Below are positions 60,657-64,000 of a DNA stretch of 64,000 nucleotides, piece by piece (position 1 is the stretch's first letter; each line of letters opens with the position of its first letter). The stretch is taken from contig NC_009663.1 in NCBI RefSeq assembly GCF_000010345.1, positions 620,001 to 684,000 on the forward strand, read 5' to 3'. Source of the stretch: Sulfurovum sp. NBC37-1. Lineage in GTDB: Bacteria; Campylobacterota; Campylobacteria; Campylobacterales; Sulfurovaceae. The notes below the pieces were generated by a model. That model was not told the DNA's origin. It saw nothing but the letters and a program-made list of their open reading frames with translations, and searched no databases. A program made the translations under genes and the position numbers.

Positions 60657-62129
60657 TTAATGCGATTCTTTTTTTCTGGCAAGGCCCTCAATGAGTCTGA
60701 GCATCATTCGTACCCCGGCACCGGAAGCACCATGCGGGTTCTCGCCCCATGTGTGTTCCACAAAAGCTGGTCCGGCAATGTCTATATGTGCCCATTTCTC
60801 TTTATGCTCCTCATCGATAAACTCGGAGAGGAACTGACCCGCAGTAATGGCTCCGCCGTAACGGGTGTTCGAAATATTGCAGACATCGGCAATGCTGCTT
60901 TTGATGGTCTTGTGCAGGTAGGGATTGAAGTCAAGTGCCGTCGCAAGTTCACCGGAGATCTTTGCCTGCTTTGTCACCATTGTTTTCACCTCTTCGTTGA
61001 AACCCAATACACCTGATGTATAGTGTCCAACACCCACTACGCAGGCACCAGTAAGTGTAGCGAAGTCAAAGAGGTAGTCCGCTTTGACCTCCTGCTGTGC
61101 ATAGGAGAGGGTGTCTGCAAGAACGAGTCGGCCTTCCGCATCCGTATTGCGAATTTCAATGGTCTTTCCGTTCTTGGAAACCAGTACATCGTCCGGTTTG
61201 TAGGCATCTCCGCCTATCATATTCTCCACTGCACCGACAAAGCCGTGCACTTCCACGGGCAGGTTCATCTCGGAGATGGCTTTCATCAGTCCCAGAACGG
61301 CAGAACCGCCGCTCTTGTCAGACTTCATGGTCACCATATAATCGGCAGGCTTGAGGCTTAGACCACCCGAATCATAGGTAAGACCTTTCCCTACCAGTGT
61401 GATGACGGCTTTGGGGTTCTTTGGCTTGTGTGAAAGATGGATCACTCTTGGTTTGTGTCTTGAAGCCCGTGCTACGGCAAGCAGGGTTTCCATTTTCTCT
61501 TTTTTGAGCTCTTTGGGTTTGAGTATCTTGCATTTGAGCTTATTCTCTTTGGCAAGTTCTTCCGCAATATTGGCCATGATCTCAGGGTAGCAGTCATCAG
61601 GTGTGGTGTTGACGATGTCACGTGTAAAGTTTGTTGCCTCTGCCGCGATCACTCCATTGTTCAGGGCGCGTGCTGCCACTTCCATGGTGATCTCATGTGC
61701 CTCGTAGCCTTCAAGTGATATTTCAACGTTCTTGACAGGACATTTTACTTTTTTGCTTTTGTACTGGTTGAATGTATAACTTCCAAGTACCAGACCCTCG
61801 ACCATAGCTCTGATGGAAGCCGAACATCTAGGGTGGCTTACGTACGTAGCGATCTTAATGGTCTTATAGGTTTTTTTCCCAATGAGTGAACGAATGGCTG
61901 TTGCCACTGCCGGTCTGATGCCTCTTCCTTTGAGCGTCTCCGCTCCCACATAGAGTCTTTTTTTCTCTACAAGGTGGCACACTTCATCCTGGCTTCCGGA
62001 AAAACCGGCTTTTTTGAGCAGTTTTTTGTCTTTGACCGATTTGTGTTTGAGGTTTTTGTCGATGACGATGATGATCTCAAGATCGGCCTTGATATCTTTT
62101 ATATTTGCATTGTTTATATTGAAATTCAT
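60657..62129 (-). CDS. pepA: leucyl aminopeptidase (M17)
   Basis: Zinc aminopeptidase that recycles peptides; in enterobacteria PepA also binds DNA in XerCD recombination and carAB control. The M17 signature NTDAEGRLVLADTL is intact, with VGKGLTYDSGGLSLKPADYMVTMKSDKSG for the metal and active-site lysine and the C-terminal WAHIDIAGPAF. The length is 490 aa. A 10-bp inverted repeat overlaps its upstream region. Confidence 0.96.
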   Translation of the reverse strand: MNFNINNANIKDIKADLEIIIVIDKNLKHKSVKDKKLLKKAGFSGSQDEVCHLVEKKRLYVGAETLKGRGIRPAVATAIRSLIGKKTYKTIKIATYVSHPRCSASIRAMVEGLVLGSYTFNQYKSKKVKCPVKNVEISLEGYEAHEITMEVAARALNNGVIAAEATNFTRDIVNTTPDDCYPEIMANIAEELAKENKLKCKILKPKELKKEKMETLLAVARASRHKPRVIHLSHKPKNPKAVITLVGKGLTYDSGGLSLKPADYMVTMKSDKSGGSAVLGLMKAISEMNLPVEVHGFVGAVENMIGGDAYKPDDVLVSKNGKTIEIRNTDAEGRLVLADTLSYAQQEVKADYLFDFATLTGACVVGVGHYTSGVLGFNEEVKTMVTKQAKISGELATALDFNPYLHKTIKSSIADVCNISNTRYGGAITAGQFLSEFIDEEHKEKWAHIDIAGPAFVEHTWGENPHGASGAGVRMMLRLIEGLARKKESH

Positions 62130-62138
62130 TGTTTACCT

Positions 62139-62173
62139 TTTGGTTATAATTTATGTTTTGGAGTATAACCAAA
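62139..62173. promoter_or_regulatory. inverted repeat upstream of pepA
   Basis: TTTGGTTATA (62139-62148) and TATAACCAAA (62164-62173) form a perfect 10-bp inverted repeat with a 15-base spacer, ten bases before the pepA start. It covers the likely -10 region, so it may be an operator. Confidence 0.45.
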
Positions 62174-62199
62174 TATAGGTAATAGATAAATGGTTTCAG

Positions 62200-62613
62200 T
62201 TATTCGATCTTATCTTTTGCAGATACGATATCGATCATGAAGCTTCCCGGTTTTTCATAGCCGATAACTGAATAGACAGTCTTCTTTGTTTTGGCATCAA
62301 TGAAATATATCGAGGGTGTCAATGTAGCGTTGTGTTCTTTTGCTTCCGGAGAGTTGAAGTCTGCAACCACGATAACCATGTCGGACAGTGCCGATATTAT
62401 ATTCACGTCTCTGAGTGTTCTATGGACCATCTTCTCACACCACTCACAGCTGCTTTCGATGATGATAAGCATGATGAGATCTTTCTTTTCCGCTTTTGCT
62501 TTCTGGTACGCCTTTCCCATGCTGGTCTGTGCATCGAGTACCCATGCGGCATCCTCAACAGTGATAGCCATCAGGTTGCATACAAAAAGTAAAGAAAATA
62601 TAAAGGCTTTCAT
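62200..62613 (-). CDS. secreted thioredoxin-like protein
   Basis: A 137-residue exported protein with a signal peptide (KAFIFSLLFVCNLMA). The thioredoxin-fold redox site is IIIESSCEWCEKMVHRTL, and the cis-proline lies in LTPSIYFID. It resembles SoxW/DsbD-gamma-like thioredoxins that act on periplasmic thiols. The partner is unknown. It lies between pepA and trpB, on the same strand, with short gaps that contain repeats. Confidence 0.82.
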   Translation of the reverse strand: MKAFIFSLLFVCNLMAITVEDAAWVLDAQTSMGKAYQKAKAEKKDLIMLIIIESSCEWCEKMVHRTLRDVNIISALSDMVIVVADFNSPEAKEHNATLTPSIYFIDAKTKKTVYSVIGYEKPGSFMIDIVSAKDKIE

Positions 62614-62713
62614 AGTATATCCTTTTTATATAAGTATATCATATTTTATTATAGTGGACAAATAATGAAAGTATGTGTTTTGAAGTATTTTATTTTTTAT
62701 TGGTAAGACATGT

Positions 62714-62736
62714 GTTCCCACGCATAATGTGGGAAC
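62714..62736. repeat. GTTCCCAC palindrome after trpB
   Basis: GTTCCCAC-GCATAAT-GTGGGAAC has a perfect 8-bp stem and starts four bases beyond the trpB stop. Similar GTTCCCAC...GTGGGAAC palindromes are common interspersed repeats in other proteobacteria (from memory). It may serve as the trpB transcript end. Confidence 0.65.
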
Positions 62737-62739
62737 GAA

Positions 62740-63969
62740 TCAGTCCTGAAACTGCTCTTTGAGTATATCTTTTACCTGGATCATATCCTTGTCACCCCGT
62801 CCGGAGAGATTTACAAGGATGATCTTTCCTTTTATCTCTTCAGGCTTCATCTTTTTCAGGTATGCGATGGCATGGGAACTCTCAAGTGCAGGGATGATCC
62901 CCTCTGATTGGGAAAGCCAGACAAAAGCATCAAGAGCTTCAACGTCGGTAATGTGGCTGTAAGTGACGATACCTTTGTCTTTAAGGAAAGCATGTTCAGG
63001 CCCGATCCCCGGGTAGTCCAGTCCTGCCGAGATGGAATGTGCCTCCTGTACCTGGCCGTCCTCATCCTGCAGCAGGTAGCTGAGCTGTCCGTGCAGTACG
63101 CCGGGGCTGCCTTTTTCCAAAGAACATCCATGCTTGCATTCCAGTCCTTCTCCTCCGGCCTCTATACCGATACACTCAACATTTTCATCTTCCAAAAAGT
63201 GGCTGAAGATGCCCAATGCATTTGAACCGCCGCCGATACAGGCAATGATCTTGTCAGGCAGACATCCTTCAGCCGCCTTCAGTTGTTCTTTGGCTTCCCA
63301 TCCGATGATGGACTGAATGTCACGTACCATCATAGGGTAGGGGTGTGGCCCTGCTACGGTACCGATGAGATAGTAGGTATTACGTGCGTTGGTCACCCAG
63401 TGTCGGATGGCATCGTTCATGGCATCTTTCAGGGTTTTAGAACCGCTCTCTACCGCATGCACTTTGGCACCGAGCAGTTTCATGCGGAAAACATTGAGTT
63501 CCTGACGTGCCACATCTTTGGCGCCCATGAAGACTTCGCATTCCAGTCCGAAAAGCGCTGCCACGGTCGCTGTTGCCACACCATGCTGTCCTGCGCCGGT
63601 CTCCGCAATGATCTTTTTCTTTCCGAGACGCTTTGCTAGTACAGCCTGTGCAACACAGTGGTTGATCTTGTGTGCTCCTGTATGGTTCAGGTCCTCACGT
63701 TTAAGGTAGATCTTTGCATCGAGTTCTTTGGAAAGGTTCTCGGCATAGTAGAGTGCAGAGGGACGACCCACATAGTTTTTGTAGTAGTAGTCCACCTCTG
63801 CCCAGAAATCTTTGTCGAAACGTACCGCTTCATAGTCTTTACACAGCTGTTCAAGAGCCGGCATGAGTGTTTCAGGGACAAAACGTCCGCCGAACTTGCC
63901 GAAATGTCCGTTCTCGTCCGGGTCGAACGGACTTGGTTTGGGTATATAGACTTCTTTATGTAGATCCAT
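62740..63969 (-). CDS. trpB: tryptophan synthase beta subunit
   Basis: Joins indole and serine to make tryptophan. The PLP lysine lies in [16 protein letters not shown], the phosphate loop is [14 protein letters not shown], and [15 protein letters not shown] marks the N-terminus. The length (409 aa) is typical of TrpB1. The alpha subunit gene trpA is not adjacent within the window; upstream sequence beyond 64000 is unseen. Confidence 0.96.
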   Translation of the reverse strand: MDLHKEVYIPKPSPFDPDENGHFGKFGGRFVPETLMPALEQLCKDYEAVRFDKDFWAEVDYYYKNYVGRPSALYYAENLSKELDAKIYLKREDLNHTGAHKINHCVAQAVLAKRLGKKKIIAETGAGQHGVATATVAALFGLECEVFMGAKDVARQELNVFRMKLLGAKVHAVESGSKTLKDAMNDAIRHWVTNARNTYYLIGTVAGPHPYPMMVRDIQSIIGWEAKEQLKAAEGCLPDKIIACIGGGSNALGIFSHFLEDENVECIGIEAGGEGLECKHGCSLEKGSPGVLHGQLSYLLQDEDGQVQEAHSISAGLDYPGIGPEHAFLKDKGIVTYSHITDVEALDAFVWLSQSEGIIPALESSHAIAYLKKMKPEEIKGKIILVNLSGRGDKDMIQVKDILKEQFQD

Positions 63970-64000
63970 GCTTTTTTCTCTTATGTAATAGTTGGAGAGA

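Overview
The window reads as a chromosomal segment of a Campylobacterota (Epsilonproteobacteria) bacterium, most likely a Sulfurovum-like sulfur oxidiser. That placement is inferred from gene content and order, not from a marker gene. Supporting signs are a ppiD-like/ftsA/ftsZ block, a hemC...proS-hemA-polyprenyl synthase-DUF2018 block that I recall from Helicobacter pylori (HP0237-HP0242), an ftsY-radA block beside a TlpA-like lipoprotein, 5-formyl-THF cyclo-ligase and rny, and a UPF0323 lipoprotein next to a glutathionylspermidine-synthase-like gene. No rRNA, tRNA, CRISPR array, prophage or intact insertion sequence was seen.

Layout. 0-18.9 kb: housekeeping genes (argD, a TolC-like protein, a MidA-like methyltransferase, acpS, radA, ftsY, a thioredoxin lipoprotein, rny, cyclophilin, cmoB, an ABC-F ATPase, an M48 protease, prmC, a deoxyinosine glycosylase, apaH), with several families of palindromic or tandem repeats between them. 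18.9-20.2 kb: an AT-rich islet with a small secreted protein and a Sel1-repeat protein. 20.2-29 kb: GspS-like, UPF0323, ftsZ, ftsA, a PpiD-like chaperone, bioA and an acidic Sel1 protein. 29.2-40.5 kb: a dense signal-transduction cluster holding two lone receivers, an EAL protein, two hybrid kinases, a membrane kinase, an Aer-like PAS protein, a possible roadblock protein, a SixA phosphatase, a NarL-type regulator, an Hpt protein, a receiver-domain remnant and a class II aldolase homologue that lacks all its zinc ligands. 40.6-45 kb: rsmH, an FtsL-like protein and a large RND transporter. 45-45.8 kb: an AT-rich stretch with gene remnants. 45.8-64 kb: haem, tRNA-charging, isoprenoid, folate, serine and tryptophan genes, exonuclease III, ychF, a Kef-type antiporter, a CZB protein and pepA.

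The most interesting signal is a palindrome, TGTAGGA-N4-TCCTACA, found four times. Each copy lies 21-24 bp upstream of a -10-like hexamer. Three copies lie in the signalling cluster (two of them between divergent -10 boxes) and one lies in front of the distant Sel1/secreted-protein operon. This suggests an autoregulated phosphorelay regulon. The encoded parts (several kinases, a free Hpt, free receivers, a phosphohistidine phosphatase, one DNA-binding regulator and one c-di-GMP phosphodiesterase) are what a branched phosphorelay would need, but the input signal is unknown.

A second theme is interspersed palindromic DNA. It includes a 77-bp triplicate whose hairpin arms covary between copies, a twin-hairpin GTAGGGTGC element with relatives at two other sites, a 58-59 bp palindromic element in two copies, and two heptamer microsatellites that differ by one base.
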